The notes under the pieces were generated by a model that did not search any database, was not told the DNA's origin, and saw nothing but the letters and a program-made list of their open reading frames with translations. Made by a program: the position numbers and the translations under genes. From Botrimarina mediterranea (GTDB taxonomy: Bacteria; Planctomycetota; Planctomycetia; Pirellulales; Lacipirellulaceae): a stretch of 64,000 nt of DNA. Every line of letters starts with the position of its first letter. Position 1 is the first letter of the stretch. Of this stretch, positions 1 to 8,468 are shown piece by piece. The stretch is from NCBI RefSeq assembly GCF_007753265.1, contig NZ_CP036349.1:3939363-4003362 (forward strand). The letters run 5' to 3'.

Positions 1-233
1 AGTTCGAGGACATTGGCGACTGTGCCGTCTTCCTCGACGAGCTCAATCGTGCCGTCGGTCACCTCGTACGACGGGTGGCCCATGATGGCGTTGCCCAGCG
101 TGCTCTTGCCCGAGCCGTTAGGGCCCATCAGGGCGTGGGTCTCGCCGCGGTTGATCGTGAGGTTGACGCCATTGAGGATCGGCTTTCCCTCGACGCAGAC
201 GTGGAGGTTCTTGATGCGGAGAGTTTTGGACAT
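1..233 (-). CDS. sufC: SufC, Fe-S cluster assembly ATPase (partial, N-terminus only)
   Basis: This is the N-terminal 77 residues of the SufC ABC-type ATPase, which powers the SufBC2D scaffold for Fe-S cluster assembly in the cytoplasm. The start is the ATG at 231-233 on the minus strand, and the rest lies beyond the left edge. The reading begins [12 protein letters not shown] and has the Walker A motif GPNGSGKST at residues 37-45, followed by [15 protein letters not shown], which is typical of SufC rather than of general ABC transporters. The product lies downstream of a SufR-like regulator and nuoB on the same strand, separated from nuoB by 253 bp holding an inverted repeat. Identity is very likely; nothing can be said about the missing Walker B and signature motifs. 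Confidence 0.93.
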   Translation of the reverse strand, partial: MSKTLRIKNLHVCVEGKPILNGVNLTINRGETHALMGPNGSGKSTLGNAIMGHPSYEVTDGTIELVEEDGTVANVLE

Positions 234-293
234 CGCTGGACTCGCTTGAAGCTTCGCTGAAGTGATGGTTTGTGGGTGACTGCTAGAGGGAAC

Positions 294-468
294 CGCGAAT
301 GGACGCGAATTCTCGCGAATGAAGGAACTGCCCACGAATGACACGAACTATCTCGAATCTTCCGGAACTGTATTCACTCGCTTGCTTCTGGCAGTCAGGT
401 CTCGCCTAGTGGTTCGATGGTCGCAGTACTTGTTTTCTATTCGTTCTTGTTCGCGTTGATTCGTGGGC
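294..468. repeat. Imperfect intergenic inverted repeat between nuoB and sufC
   Basis: The 253 bp between the nuoB stop and the sufC start hold an imperfect inverted repeat. The arm at 331-358 (beginning CCCACGAATGACACGAAC) is roughly complementary to 439-468. The related unit CGCGAATGGACGCGAAT lies at 294-310. The same GCGAATGACGCGAAT unit recurs near 18743 and 37952, so this is one member of a dispersed family. No gene is visible in this stretch. Confidence 0.6.
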
Positions 469-486
469 TCCATCCTTTCACAAGGA

Positions 487-1215
487 TTACGCTTTCGACG
501 CCGCTTTGATTTGGTCGGTGATCTGCTGGTGATGGCGGACCGGCTCGAGGTCGATCGCGGGAATCGTGTGGCCCGAGTGGTGCGGCATCGGCAACTCTTC
601 GGCGTCGGTGACGCCAACCGCTGCGCCAGCAACGCGCGCGATCCGGTGGCTACGGATCTTGTCCTGCACCCGCATGAGCCCCTCGAGCAGTGACTCGGGC
701 CGCGGCGGGCAGCCGGGGATGTAAACATCCACCGGCACCACCAAGTCGACGCCCTTCACCACGTGGTAACCGTGCTTGAAGTACGGCCCGCCACCGACGG
801 TGCAGGCGCCCATCGCGATGACGTACTTCGGGTCGGGCATCAGGTTGTAGAGCCGGCGGATCCGGCTCGCCATTTTGTAGGTAACGGTCCCGGCGACGAT
901 CATCAGGTCGGCCTGCCGCGGCGTCGCGCGGAAGGCGCCGGCGCCGAAGCGGTCGAGGTCGTACTTGCCGGCGCCGGTCGCCATCATCTCGATCGCACAG
1001 CAAGCGATGCCGAAGGTCATCGGCCAGAGGCTCGACTCGCGGGCCCAGTTGATCGCTTGCTCGAGGGTCGTAGTAATGACGTTCTCCTCGAAGCGCCCCT
1101 CGATCCACGGCCGACCGTCGGCGGTGTAAGTGACGCCATCAGCGCCGAGCGTCGTGGGGAGCACGTCGCCCGTTTCGGTGTAACTGGTCGAGTTGAAAGT
1201 GGCGGGGGTTTTCAT
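487..1215 (-). CDS. nuoB: NuoB, NADH-quinone oxidoreductase subunit B
   Basis: This 242-residue protein matches NuoB (PSST), the peripheral-arm subunit of respiratory complex I that carries the N2 [4Fe-4S] cluster next to the quinone site. The four expected cysteines are visible: the CC pair at residues 72-73 in ACCAIEMM, C138 in MGAC, and C169 in GCPPRPE. The block [14 protein letters not shown] at 97-110 is also diagnostic. An N-terminal extension of about 40 residues and a roughly 40-residue C-terminal tail are less conserved. The ATG at 1213-1215 overlaps the stop of the upstream sufR-like gene by 4 bp, so the two are probably translated together. No other complex I gene is in view, so this is an orphan copy or one part of a scattered complex. 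Confidence 0.94.
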   Translation of the reverse strand: MKTPATFNSTSYTETGDVLPTTLGADGVTYTADGRPWIEGRFEENVITTTLEQAINWARESSLWPMTFGIACCAIEMMATGAGKYDLDRFGAGAFRATPRQADLMIVAGTVTYKMASRIRRLYNLMPDPKYVIAMGACTVGGGPYFKHGYHVVKGVDLVVPVDVYIPGCPPRPESLLEGLMRVQDKIRSHRIARVAGAAVGVTDAEELPMPHHSGHTIPAIDLEPVRHHQQITDQIKAASKA

Positions 1216-1949
1216 TCCGTCGCCCCCTCCGTCGCGAACTCAGCCGATGGGCTAAACGTGCAGCAACCGCCACCGTCCAAGCGGCACTCGCTGAGCCGCA
1301 TGCCCTGCCCGACGATCTCGCTGATCATCGCTTTCTCGACGGCGCAGATGCTGCGGTCCTGCTCGGCGAGTTGTGGGTAGGGACACGCCAGCATCGTCAA
1401 CACCGGCAGGCCGTTCGTCTCATCGACATCGACCGGCACTTCGCGCTCGCCCATCAACCGCATAAGGTGACGCATCCGCTCGGCGACGTCTTCGCCGCCG
1501 ACTTGGCTGGAGTAACGCTGGGCGAGCCGCTCGGCGACTCGCTTCACGAGGCCCACCCGAACGCGGGGTTCCTCGATCTGGCGGATTTCCTGCCAGAGGA
1601 CCTCGGCGAGGTCGTGGAAGTTGTCGCCCGCGGACTGACGCCCGCGGTCGGTGAGGCGGTAGTCATAGCTCGGTCGCCCACGGCCGTTCTTGCTCCTTGG
1701 CGGCGTCGGGTCCCGACGGACCCCCTGAGAGGCCTCTAGGAGCTCCTCAGAGGCCTCCTGCGGGCCGTTTGTGACCGCCGGGTGCCTAAGTTGCCTCTCG
1801 ATCAAACCCTCCGCCATAAGCCTCGTGAGACGCTGGCGGATGGCGGTGGCGGTGACGCCGAGCAAATCGCCCAACTCCCCCACCGACGCCGTGCGGTGGC
1901 GGCGGAGATAGTCGAGTAACAGGCGGTCGGAGTCGTCGCTGGTAACCAT
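1212..1949 (-). CDS. sufR: SufR-like Fe-S sensing transcriptional regulator
   Basis: This 245-residue DNA-binding regulator resembles SufR, the repressor of suf operons that senses Fe-S status through its own cluster. Residues 8-52 form a winged HTH ([20 protein letters not shown]), followed by the wing [10 protein letters not shown] at 92-100. The C-terminal cysteine set is C189, C202, C222 and C229/C230, consistent with cluster binding. Between the HTH and wing, residues 56-88 form an insertion that I do not expect in the family; its DNA contains a palindrome (see separate entry). The gene starts at ATG 1947-1949 and leads into nuoB and sufC, which supports the assignment. The spaced half-sites CAAC-N7-GTTT at 1985-1999 could be an operator, but this is weak. 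Confidence 0.82.
   Translation of the reverse strand: MVTSDDSDRLLLDYLRRHRTASVGELGDLLGVTATAIRQRLTRLMAEGLIERQLRHPAVTNGPQEASEELLEASQGVRRDPTPPRSKNGRGRPSYDYRLTDRGRQSAGDNFHDLAEVLWQEIRQIEEPRVRVGLVKRVAERLAQRYSSQVGGEDVAERMRHLMRLMGEREVPVDVDETNGLPVLTMLACPYPQLAEQDRSICAVEKAMISEIVGQGMRLSECRLDGGGCCTFSPSAEFATEGATE
1729..1757. repeat. Palindrome inside the sufR coding sequence
   Basis: Arms GAGGCCTCT (1729-1737) and AGAGGCCTC (1749-1757) are perfect reverse complements and enclose the self-palindrome AGGAGCTCCT (1738-1747). A second small hairpin GGTCC/GGACC lies at 1709-1722. Both fall in the DNA encoding the extra residues 56-88 of the SufR-like protein, and the reading frame is kept. Confidence 0.7.
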
Positions 1950-2139
1950 GGCTGACTCAATCGTAAAGCAGTCCGCATTTTCGACAACCCATAATGTTTT
2001 AAATGAGACGGCGTCGCATTAGCGCGATAGCGACGCGACGTAAAGCCTTGACTCGCCAAAGGTTTAAGTGTTGGATGCCCCCCGCAGGCGCCACGGCAAA
2101 CCGTCAATCGACCCCTCAAACCTCTAGGAATGAGTGCCC

Positions 2140-3750
2140 ATGCCAGAGACACCCCCCCCAAACGAAGTAAACGAGGCCACACCGGCCCAAAAAATTGGCG
2201 AGGGCTGGGGGTCGCGGATCGGGGTCATTCTGGCCGTGGCCGGCTCGGCGGTCGGCCTAGGCAACTTCCTGCGGTTCCCCGGGCAAGCGGCCCAGAACGG
2301 CGGGGGGGCCTTCATGATCCCCTACTTCATCTCGCTGCTGGTGCTCGGCATCCCGCTCTGCTGGGCGGAATGGGTTATGGGGAGGCACGGCGGGTCGCGC
2401 GGCTTCAATTCGGCGCCGGGCATCTTTTCCGTGATCTGGCCGCATCGGCTGTCGAAGTACTTGGCCATGCCGGCGCTGCTGATCCCGCTGGTCATCTATA
2501 TGTACTACGTCGTGATCGAGGCTTGGTGCCTCGGCTATGCGTGGAGCTATCTGACCGGCGACTTGATGCTCGGCAGCGACCCGCAGGCCTACGGCGCGTT
2601 CTTCGATAAGTTCGTCGGCGCCGGCGAAGACGGCGCGCTGCTAAAGCGCGGCGGCGGCAATTTGATGTGGTTGGTGGTCATCACCTTTGTGCTCAACTTC
2701 ATCCTGATCTATCGCGGCGTCGCCCGCGGGATCGAGACCTTCTGCAAGGTCGCCATCCCGGCGATGGCCATCTGTGCGTTGATCGTCCTCACACGGGTGC
2801 TGACGCTGCCGCCCGATGACTCGGGACGCACGATTCTCGATGGCCTCGGTTTCATGTGGAACCCGGACTTCAAGGCGCTTGCCAAGCCATCAACATGGTT
2901 GGCCGCTTCTGGACAGATCTTTTTCAGTCTGTCGGTCGGCTTCGGGGTGATCATCAACTACTCCAGTTATTTGAAGAGGAAGGACGATGTCGTTCTTAGC
3001 GGCCTGACGGCGTCGAGCATGAACGAGTTCTTCGAGGTCTGCCTCGGTGGCTTGATCACCATTCCAGCGGCCTTTCTGTTCCTCGGCGCCACCGTTGGAG
3101 ATCAGGGAACCTTCGGGCTCGGCTTCAACGCCTTGCCCAATGTCTTCGCCGAAATGCCGGCCGGACGCTTCTTCGGGTTTCTGTGGTTCTTCATGCTGTT
3201 CCTCGCCGCGATCACCAGCAGCCTCTCGATGCTGCAACCGGTGATCGCGTTCTTCGAGGAAGGGTTCGATCTGCCCCGGCCGGCTTCCGCCTCGCTGCTG
3301 GGGCTCATCTCCGCCTTGGGATCGGGGTTCATCCTTTACTTCTCGAAGGGGATGGTGGCGCTCGATACGTTCGACTTCTGGATAGGCACGACCCTGATCG
3401 TCATCCTCGCGCTGATCCAATCGATCCTGTATGGCTGGAAACTCGGCATCGACCGAGGCGCCAAGATCGCCGCTGAAGGCGCAAAGTTCCCGATCCCAAG
3501 ACTGGTGCAGTACCTCCTGAAGTACTTCGTGCCGACGTACCTCATCGTGATCCTCGCGGTCTCCGGCTACAAAGACCTCGGGCCGCGACTTGCCATCATC
3601 ACCGAAGACACGGTCGCACTGAGCTCGATATCGTTTATCGCGGTTGTGGGCGCCTTCTTGCTGATCCTGATCCACGTCGCGGGACGACGCTGGCGCGACG
3701 GCGGCAAGTTGGAGTTCGACGAGGTCGAAGAAGACGGCGCGGGCATCTGA
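2140..3750 (+). CDS. Sodium-dependent amino acid transporter (SNF/NSS family, MetP-like)
   Basis: This integral membrane protein of about 536 residues belongs to the neurotransmitter:sodium symporter (SNF) family and should import an amino acid with Na+. The family hallmark in TM1, [14 protein letters not shown], is followed by [10 protein letters not shown] and [13 protein letters not shown]. About twelve hydrophobic segments can be counted, ending near residue 520 before an acidic tail. A tiny MetS-like ORF follows 66 bp downstream, which points to the methionine/alanine transporter MetPS, although the substrate cannot be read from sequence. I chose ATG 2140 because AGGA at 2126-2129 is well spaced for it; a GTG at 2134 is the alternative. 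A possible promoter is TTGACT at 2048 with TTGGAT 17 bp on. It is transcribed divergently from sufR. Confidence 0.9.
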   Translation: MPETPPPNEVNEATPAQKIGEGWGSRIGVILAVAGSAVGLGNFLRFPGQAAQNGGGAFMIPYFISLLVLGIPLCWAEWVMGRHGGSRGFNSAPGIFSVIWPHRLSKYLAMPALLIPLVIYMYYVVIEAWCLGYAWSYLTGDLMLGSDPQAYGAFFDKFVGAGEDGALLKRGGGNLMWLVVITFVLNFILIYRGVARGIETFCKVAIPAMAICALIVLTRVLTLPPDDSGRTILDGLGFMWNPDFKALAKPSTWLAASGQIFFSLSVGFGVIINYSSYLKRKDDVVLSGLTASSMNEFFEVCLGGLITIPAAFLFLGATVGDQGTFGLGFNALPNVFAEMPAGRFFGFLWFFMLFLAAITSSLSMLQPVIAFFEEGFDLPRPASASLLGLISALGSGFILYFSKGMVALDTFDFWIGTTLIVILALIQSILYGWKLGIDRGAKIAAEGAKFPIPRLVQYLLKYFVPTYLIVILAVSGYKDLGPRLAIITEDTVALSSISFIAVVGAFLLILIHVAGRRWRDGGKLEFDEVEEDGAGI

Positions 3751-3816
3751 GAACGATGTCAGCGCAATGAAATCGACGACAAAACTACGACGCCCCTAAC
3801 TCCGAGGAACCAAGTC

Positions 3817-3921
3817 ATGACCTATGCAGGCTGGATCGTGATGGGCCTGTCGATCGGCACGGTGCTGTCGCTGGTGACTTTCTGCTTGTCGAAAGTGCTG
3901 CTGGACGATGGCGACGCTTGA
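3817..3921 (+). CDS. MetS-like NSS transporter small subunit
   Basis: This 34-residue ORF encodes a single hydrophobic helix (MTYAGWIVMGLSIGTVLSL and on, ending in KVLLDDGDA). It sits 66 bp after the SNF transporter on the same strand, with GAGGAA about 8 nt before the ATG. Its size, one-helix layout and position match MetS, the small subunit needed by the MetP transporter of Corynebacterium for secondary methionine uptake. It should sit in the membrane with the transporter. Identification rests on context and topology, since the protein is too short for strong sequence proof. Confidence 0.75.
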   Translation: MTYAGWIVMGLSIGTVLSLVTFCLSKVLLDDGDA

Positions 3922-3937
3922 GCCAACCGTCCACAAC

Positions 3938-4001
3938 GAACCGGGGGTAAGGCCCAGCGGCTGATCAGCGAGATCAGCCGGCACGCCTTAGCGTCCGGTT
4001 C
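3938..4001. repeat. Two-stem hairpin between convergent genes
   Basis: Outer pairs GAACCGG (3938-3944) with CCGGTTC (3995-4001) and TAAGGC (3948-3953) with GCCTTA (3985-3990) enclose a perfect 9-bp stem CGGCTGATC (3958-3966) / GATCAGCCG (3972-3980). It lies 17 bp after the MetS-like stop and before the end of the convergent SDR gene. It could act as a two-way transcription end, although there is no T-run. The rest of 3922-4066 holds no gene. Confidence 0.7.
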
Positions 4002-4066
4002 TTACGCACTCGACTCGACATACAGCGACCCCCTTGCGAATCGTTCGCTGTCCACGAGCGGCGCTA

Positions 4067-4858
4067 TCAAACCTCGTCCAGCGTCGCCTTGGTCGCGCCG
4101 GTGCTGATGCCGCCGTCTACCAGCAGCGTCTGGCCTGTGACGTAGGCGCTCGCGTCGGACGCCAGGAAGACGACGGCGCCCTCGAGGTCGCCCGGCAGGC
4201 CCGGGCGTTTGAGCGGGATGCGGTCCTTCAGATACTCGACCCAGCGCTCGTTCTCGTAGAGCATCTTGTTCTGCTCGGTGCGGAACCAGCCCGGCGCCAA
4301 GCAGTTGACCGTTACGCCGTGGCGGCCCCAGTCGTCGGCGAGGCTCATCGTCAGTTGCTTGACGCCGCCGCGGCTCGCGCAATAGGGGGCGAGGCCCGCG
4401 TAGCCCATCACCGACGTCACCGAGCCGATGTTGACGATCCGGCCGTACTCGTGCTCTATCATGTGGCGGCCGATCGCCTGCGCGACGAAGAACGTGCCGC
4501 GGAGGTTGGTATCGAGCACCAAGTTCCAGTCGTCCCACGTGACGTCGAGCGCCGGCTTGCGGGCGTTGCAACCGGCGTTGTTGACGAGGATATCGACTTT
4601 GCCGAACGCGGCGACGGCCTCGTCGGCGAAGCGATCGATGCTCGCCTTTTCGCGCACGTCGAGTTGGATGGGCGCCGCGTCGCGGCCGAGCGTCTCGATC
4701 TCGCGGCAGAACGGCGCGAGGTCGTCCCGCTTGCGGCTCGTGACGATGAGGTCAGCGCCCGCCTTCGCTAGCGCGCGGCCGAATTGTTGGCCAAGACCGC
4801 GACTCGCGCCGGTGACCACGGCAACTCGGCCGGTAAGATCGAATGGATTCACTGACAT
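4067..4858 (-). CDS. SDR-family oxidoreductase (gluconate 5-dehydrogenase-like)
   Basis: This 263-residue classical short-chain dehydrogenase should act in the cytoplasm on a sugar acid or alcohol with NAD(P). The dinucleotide motif TGASRGLG is at residues 16-23 and NNAG at 93-96; the catalytic Ser146 and Tyr159 are in place. The expected lysine of YxxxK is replaced: the sequence reads PYCASRGGV, giving Arg163 (codon CGC). The C-terminal PG and GQTLLVDGG blocks are normal. It starts at ATG 4858, 15 bp after the zinc dehydrogenase stop, so the two probably form an operon for polyol or sugar-acid oxidation. The substrate is not known. Confidence 0.85.
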   Translation of the reverse strand: MSVNPFDLTGRVAVVTGASRGLGQQFGRALAKAGADLIVTSRKRDDLAPFCREIETLGRDAAPIQLDVREKASIDRFADEAVAAFGKVDILVNNAGCNARKPALDVTWDDWNLVLDTNLRGTFFVAQAIGRHMIEHEYGRIVNIGSVTSVMGYAGLAPYCASRGGVKQLTMSLADDWGRHGVTVNCLAPGWFRTEQNKMLYENERWVEYLKDRIPLKRPGLPGDLEGAVVFLASDASAYVTGQTLLVDGGISTGATKATLDEV

Positions 4859-4873
4859 GTAGTTGCTGATCGG

Positions 4874-5905
4874 CTACGGTTCGAGAACTACTTTCATCAA
4901 GCCCGCTTCGCGGGCATAGAGCCGCTCGAACCACCGCGGCCCCTCGGCGAGCGGCGCGCGGGCGCTGAGCAGCGGCGCCACGTCGATCTTCCCCGCCGCC
5001 ATCAACTCGATGCACTCGGGGTACTCGCCCTGCGACGCGCAGGAGCCGTAGAGGGTGAGCTCGCGGGTTACAATCGACTGCAGCGGCGCCTCGACGCGCG
5101 GGCTCACATTGCCGACGAGCGTCACCGAGCCACCTTTTGCGACGCATTCTACGGCCGTTCGCAATGGCGCGGTGGCGCCGACGACCTCGAACGAAGCCGC
5201 CGCGCCGCGGCCGCCGGTGAGTTCACGAATGTGGGCGATGGGGTCTTGCCGATCGGGATGCACCGTGTCGCTAGCGCCGAGCTGGTGGGCGACGCGCAGC
5301 CGGTCGTCATCGACATCGACGGCGATAACGCGCTCGGCGCCGTAAGCGCGGAGCGCCTGAATCACCAACAGGCCGATCATGCCGGCGCCGACAACGACGG
5401 CTGTATCGCCCCGCCCTGCCCCGGACCGCCTGACCGCATGGACGGCGACCGAAACGGCCTCGATCATCGCCGCGTGCTCCATCGGCAGCGTATCGGGCAG
5501 ACGATAAACGATGTGGCTAGGGACCGCGACGTACTCCGCGAAGGCGCCGTGGCGACGGTAGTCGCCGCACGACACGCCCATCACCTGTCGGTTATCACAG
5601 AGGTTGATCTTGCCGACGCGGCAGTAGTCGCACTTACCACAGTAGATTGTCGAGTCGAAGGTGACGCGTTCACCAATCGCAAGGCCTTCGACCGCGGCGC
5701 CGATTTGCGTGATCACGCCGGCGGCCTCGTGCCCCATGACAATCGGTGGGATGCGGCGGCCGGTGCTGCCGTCGTAACCATGGACATCGCTGCCGCACAC
5801 GCCGCACGCCGCGACACGCACCAGCACCTCGTCGGCGGCGATCGGCGGCTCGGAGAAGTCGACATATTCCAGCCGCTTGGCGTCGGTGAGCAGCAGGGCT
5901 TTCAT
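4874..5905 (-). CDS. Zinc-dependent alcohol/polyol dehydrogenase (MDR family)
   Basis: This 343-residue medium-chain dehydrogenase has the catalytic zinc ligands C37 (GVCGSD) and H59-E60 (GHEAAG). The structural zinc set is C89, C92, C95 and C103. A Rossmann motif (VVVGAGMIGLL) follows near residue 170. It resembles sorbitol, threonine or galactitol-1-phosphate dehydrogenases and should oxidise a secondary alcohol with NAD(P). It starts at ATG 5905 and is followed closely by the SDR gene on the same strand, so a two-step oxidation is plausible. The antiporter gene ends 21 bp upstream. Substrate assignment is not possible from this sequence. Confidence 0.87.
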   Translation of the reverse strand: MKALLLTDAKRLEYVDFSEPPIAADEVLVRVAACGVCGSDVHGYDGSTGRRIPPIVMGHEAAGVITQIGAAVEGLAIGERVTFDSTIYCGKCDYCRVGKINLCDNRQVMGVSCGDYRRHGAFAEYVAVPSHIVYRLPDTLPMEHAAMIEAVSVAVHAVRRSGAGRGDTAVVVGAGMIGLLVIQALRAYGAERVIAVDVDDDRLRVAHQLGASDTVHPDRQDPIAHIRELTGGRGAAASFEVVGATAPLRTAVECVAKGGSVTLVGNVSPRVEAPLQSIVTRELTLYGSCASQGEYPECIELMAAGKIDVAPLLSARAPLAEGPRWFERLYAREAGLMKVVLEP

Positions 5906-5926
5906 CGGCGGCTTGCCTTGGGAGGT

Positions 5927-6994
5927 TTAAACGTTCGCCGCGCCGTTCCTACGACGCCTTAGTTCCAGCACCGTCAGGCCAACGAAGACCGCGGCGGTGA
6001 TCGGCACAACAAAGAAGCGCATCGCGTCGCCGAAGCCTTGCGTCGCTTCGTGCCGTTGGGCGGCCATCACGAGGTAGGTCACATAGGCTACATAGTAAGC
6101 GAGTAGCAGGGCGCCCTCCCAGCGGGCGACCGTGCTTCCCGTGAAGAAAATCGGCAGGCAGATCACCGCGACCGCGGCCATCACCGGCAAGTCGAATCGA
6201 AGCGTCTCCGCCGCGACCGCCACGCCGTTGGGCGAGATCGCCGAAGCGGCGCCGAGCACGGCGGTCAGGTTGAAAAGGTTGCTGCCGACGATGTTCCCCA
6301 CGGCGATGTCGCGCTGGCCGCGGAGGCTCGCGACGACGGAGGTCATCAGCTCCGGCAGCGACGTCCCCACCGCGACAACGGTCAGGCCGATCACCAACTC
6401 GCTGACGCCCCACCACTTGGCGATCGTGACCGCGCTGCCCACCATCCATCGCGCGCCGAGCATCAGCAGCCCCAGGCCGACGAGGATGAACAGGACCGAC
6501 GCCACCACCGACCCGCTGGGCGGCGTTGCGTCGGCGTCGATCGATGCTTCTCTCTTGGCAAGCACTAGTTGCAGCGCGGTGTAACCGATCGCCACCGCTA
6601 GCAGGATGAGACCGTCGACACGGCTGACTTTCCCGTCGAACGCCAGCCCGACCACTCCCAGCGACACGGCGATCATCAACGGCACGTCGATCCGTACGAG
6701 CTGTGAGGAGACGATGAGTGGCGCCGCCAGCGCCGACACACCGAGTATCAACAGCACATTGCAGATGTTGCTGCCAACGACGTTGCCCATGCCGATGTCG
6801 GCCTGCCCCGTGAGAGCGGCGTTGATGCTCACCGCCAACTCCGGCGTGCTCGTGCCGTAGGCGACGACCGTCAGCCCGATTGCCAGCGGCGAAATCCCCG
6901 CCCGGCCCGCTAACTGACTGGCGCCGCGTACGAGCCACTCGGCGCCGAACACCAATAGCACCAACCCACCAATCAGCAGCCCGAAGGCGACCAT
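5927..6994 (-). CDS. Calcium/sodium antiporter (CaCA family, YrbG-like)
   Basis: This 355-residue inner-membrane protein belongs to the cation/Ca2+ exchanger family. Both inverted alpha-repeats are visible: GTSTPELAVSINAAL with GNVVGSNICN in the first half, and GTSLPELMTSVVASL with GNIVGSNLFN in the second. About ten hydrophobic helices span the protein, with a short hydrophilic loop between the halves. It probably expels Ca2+ using the Na+ or H+ gradient. It starts at ATG 6994, 76 bp after the mgtE stop, and is followed by the dehydrogenase pair. The adjacency with MgtE suggests a small cation-transport group, although operon status is not proven. Confidence 0.93.
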   Translation of the reverse strand: MVAFGLLIGGLVLLVFGAEWLVRGASQLAGRAGISPLAIGLTVVAYGTSTPELAVSINAALTGQADIGMGNVVGSNICNVLLILGVSALAAPLIVSSQLVRIDVPLMIAVSLGVVGLAFDGKVSRVDGLILLAVAIGYTALQLVLAKREASIDADATPPSGSVVASVLFILVGLGLLMLGARWMVGSAVTIAKWWGVSELVIGLTVVAVGTSLPELMTSVVASLRGQRDIAVGNIVGSNLFNLTAVLGAASAISPNGVAVAAETLRFDLPVMAAVAVICLPIFFTGSTVARWEGALLLAYYVAYVTYLVMAAQRHEATQGFGDAMRFFVVPITAAVFVGLTVLELRRRRNGAANV

Positions 6995-7070
6995 CGTTGC
7001 GACTCGTTATGCGTTGCCGGGCGTCCGGCCCCACGCTAGGCCAAGCCGACGCCGTTAGGGCGTGAGCTTA

Positions 7071-8450
7071 TCAGACCAGCTTGTCCAGCAGCAGAGTGGC
7101 CAGGCTCAGCGCCGAGAAGAAGCCGCACATGTCGGTCACGGTCGTCAGCAGCGGGCTGGACGCCAGCGCAGGGTCCACTCCCGCCCTCTTCAGGGCGAGG
7201 GGGATCACGCCGCCGAGCAACACGGCGACCAGCGTGTTGATCGCCAGGGCGCCGCCAACGACAATCCCCATCCAAACATTTCCGGCGTACAACGCCGCGA
7301 CGACGCCGAGCAATCCCCCCAGCACCAAGCCGTTCAGAAAGCCGACACTCCCCTCCTTGATCCAGACACGCAGCCACTCGCTCGGCCGTAACAAGCCCAA
7401 AGACAACTCGCGCATACTGACGGCGACCGCTTGGTTGCCGCTACAGCCGGACATGTCCGAAATGATCGGCAGAAAGACCGCCAAGGCGATCACGCTGCTG
7501 AGCGTCTCCTCGTAGGCGGCGATGACGCTCGCGGCGACGACGTTCAGCAGGATGTTGACACTCAGCCACGAGAGACGCATCCGGCTGCGGCGCAGCACGG
7601 GCATCGAACGCAGTTCTTCGGCCACGACTCCCATTGAGCGGCGGTAGTCGCTGGTGGCCTGCTCTTCGGCCGCCTCGTCCACCGCGCGGCGACTGACCAC
7701 CCCAAGCAGGCGGCCCTCGCCATCGACAACCGGAACCCCGAGAAACGAATTACTATCGAAAAACGCGATCAGCTCGTCGAGCGGCGTCTCCGCCGGAATC
7801 GACAGGGGATCGGCGATCATGATCTCGGTTAGCCGTGAGCGCTCATCGGCAATCAAGAGGTCCCGCAGGCGCAGCACGCCCACAAGCCGCCGCCCCTTGG
7901 CGACGACATAGGCGTATTGCACGTCGAGGTCGCGCAGCTTGGTGGCGCCGGCGCGCAGACGCCGCAAGGTTGTCTCGACCGTGGCGATGTCGCGCAGCGC
8001 CACGACCTCCGTCGCCATCAGGCCGCCCGCGCAATCTTCGGGATACGCGGCGAGTTCGGCGATCCGTTCGGCTTCGTCGTCGGCGAGTTCGGCGAGCACC
8101 GCCGCGGCCGCCGCCGAGTCCATGGCGCCGATGAGGTCGGCTTGGTCGTCGCTGGGGAGTTCGTGGACGATCGCCGCGGCCACATCGGCGGGAAGCTCCT
8201 CCACCGCCTCAACAACGGTCACCTCGGGGAGCGTGTCGAGCACCTCGACCGCCGCCTCGGGCGACAGCCGCCGCAACAGTTCGGCCTGCTGCTCGATCGG
8301 CAGCTCGCACACCGCGCGCGCTGTCTCACGGGCGTCTAGCGACCCGAGCAGCTCGGTCAGCGGCTCGACAGCGGCGTCCTCCGATTCGAGCAACCGCTCG
8401 AGCTTCTCGAGGACTTGGGCTTCGTCGATGGCTACGTCGGTGGCTTCCAA
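7071..8450 (-). CDS. mgtE: Magnesium transporter MgtE
   Basis: This 459-residue protein has the full MgtE architecture. The acidic N-domain occupies roughly residues 1-130 (helical repeats such as LPSDDQADLIGAM), two CBS domains roughly 135-260, and five membrane helices the C-terminal third. The pore region reads LPIISDMSGCSGNQA where many homologues have GGNAG, and the conserved gate aspartate is in SPLLTTVTD. MgtE imports Mg2+ and closes when the cytoplasmic domain binds it. The start appears to be TTG at 8450, since no ATG lies nearby. It sits between the TA pair and the Ca/Na antiporter on the same strand. Confidence 0.95.
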   Translation of the reverse strand: MEATDVAIDEAQVLEKLERLLESEDAAVEPLTELLGSLDARETARAVCELPIEQQAELLRRLSPEAAVEVLDTLPEVTVVEAVEELPADVAAAIVHELPSDDQADLIGAMDSAAAAAVLAELADDEAERIAELAAYPEDCAGGLMATEVVALRDIATVETTLRRLRAGATKLRDLDVQYAYVVAKGRRLVGVLRLRDLLIADERSRLTEIMIADPLSIPAETPLDELIAFFDSNSFLGVPVVDGEGRLLGVVSRRAVDEAAEEQATSDYRRSMGVVAEELRSMPVLRRSRMRLSWLSVNILLNVVAASVIAAYEETLSSVIALAVFLPIISDMSGCSGNQAVAVSMRELSLGLLRPSEWLRVWIKEGSVGFLNGLVLGGLLGVVAALYAGNVWMGIVVGGALAINTLVAVLLGGVIPLALKRAGVDPALASSPLLTTVTDMCGFFSALSLATLLLDKLV

Positions 8451-8468
8451 ACCGGTCGCGTCCGTGCG

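Noticed and set aside
650-1108. Long Arg-rich open frames on both strands over most genes
   Set aside because: They are frame shadows of genes in G+C-rich DNA: Arg/Ala/Pro-rich, no family motifs, and each lies over a well-supported gene in another frame.
2890-3675. 261-codon frame antisense to the SNF transporter
   Set aside because: Composition is polar and motif-free, while the sense frame is an unmistakable transporter.
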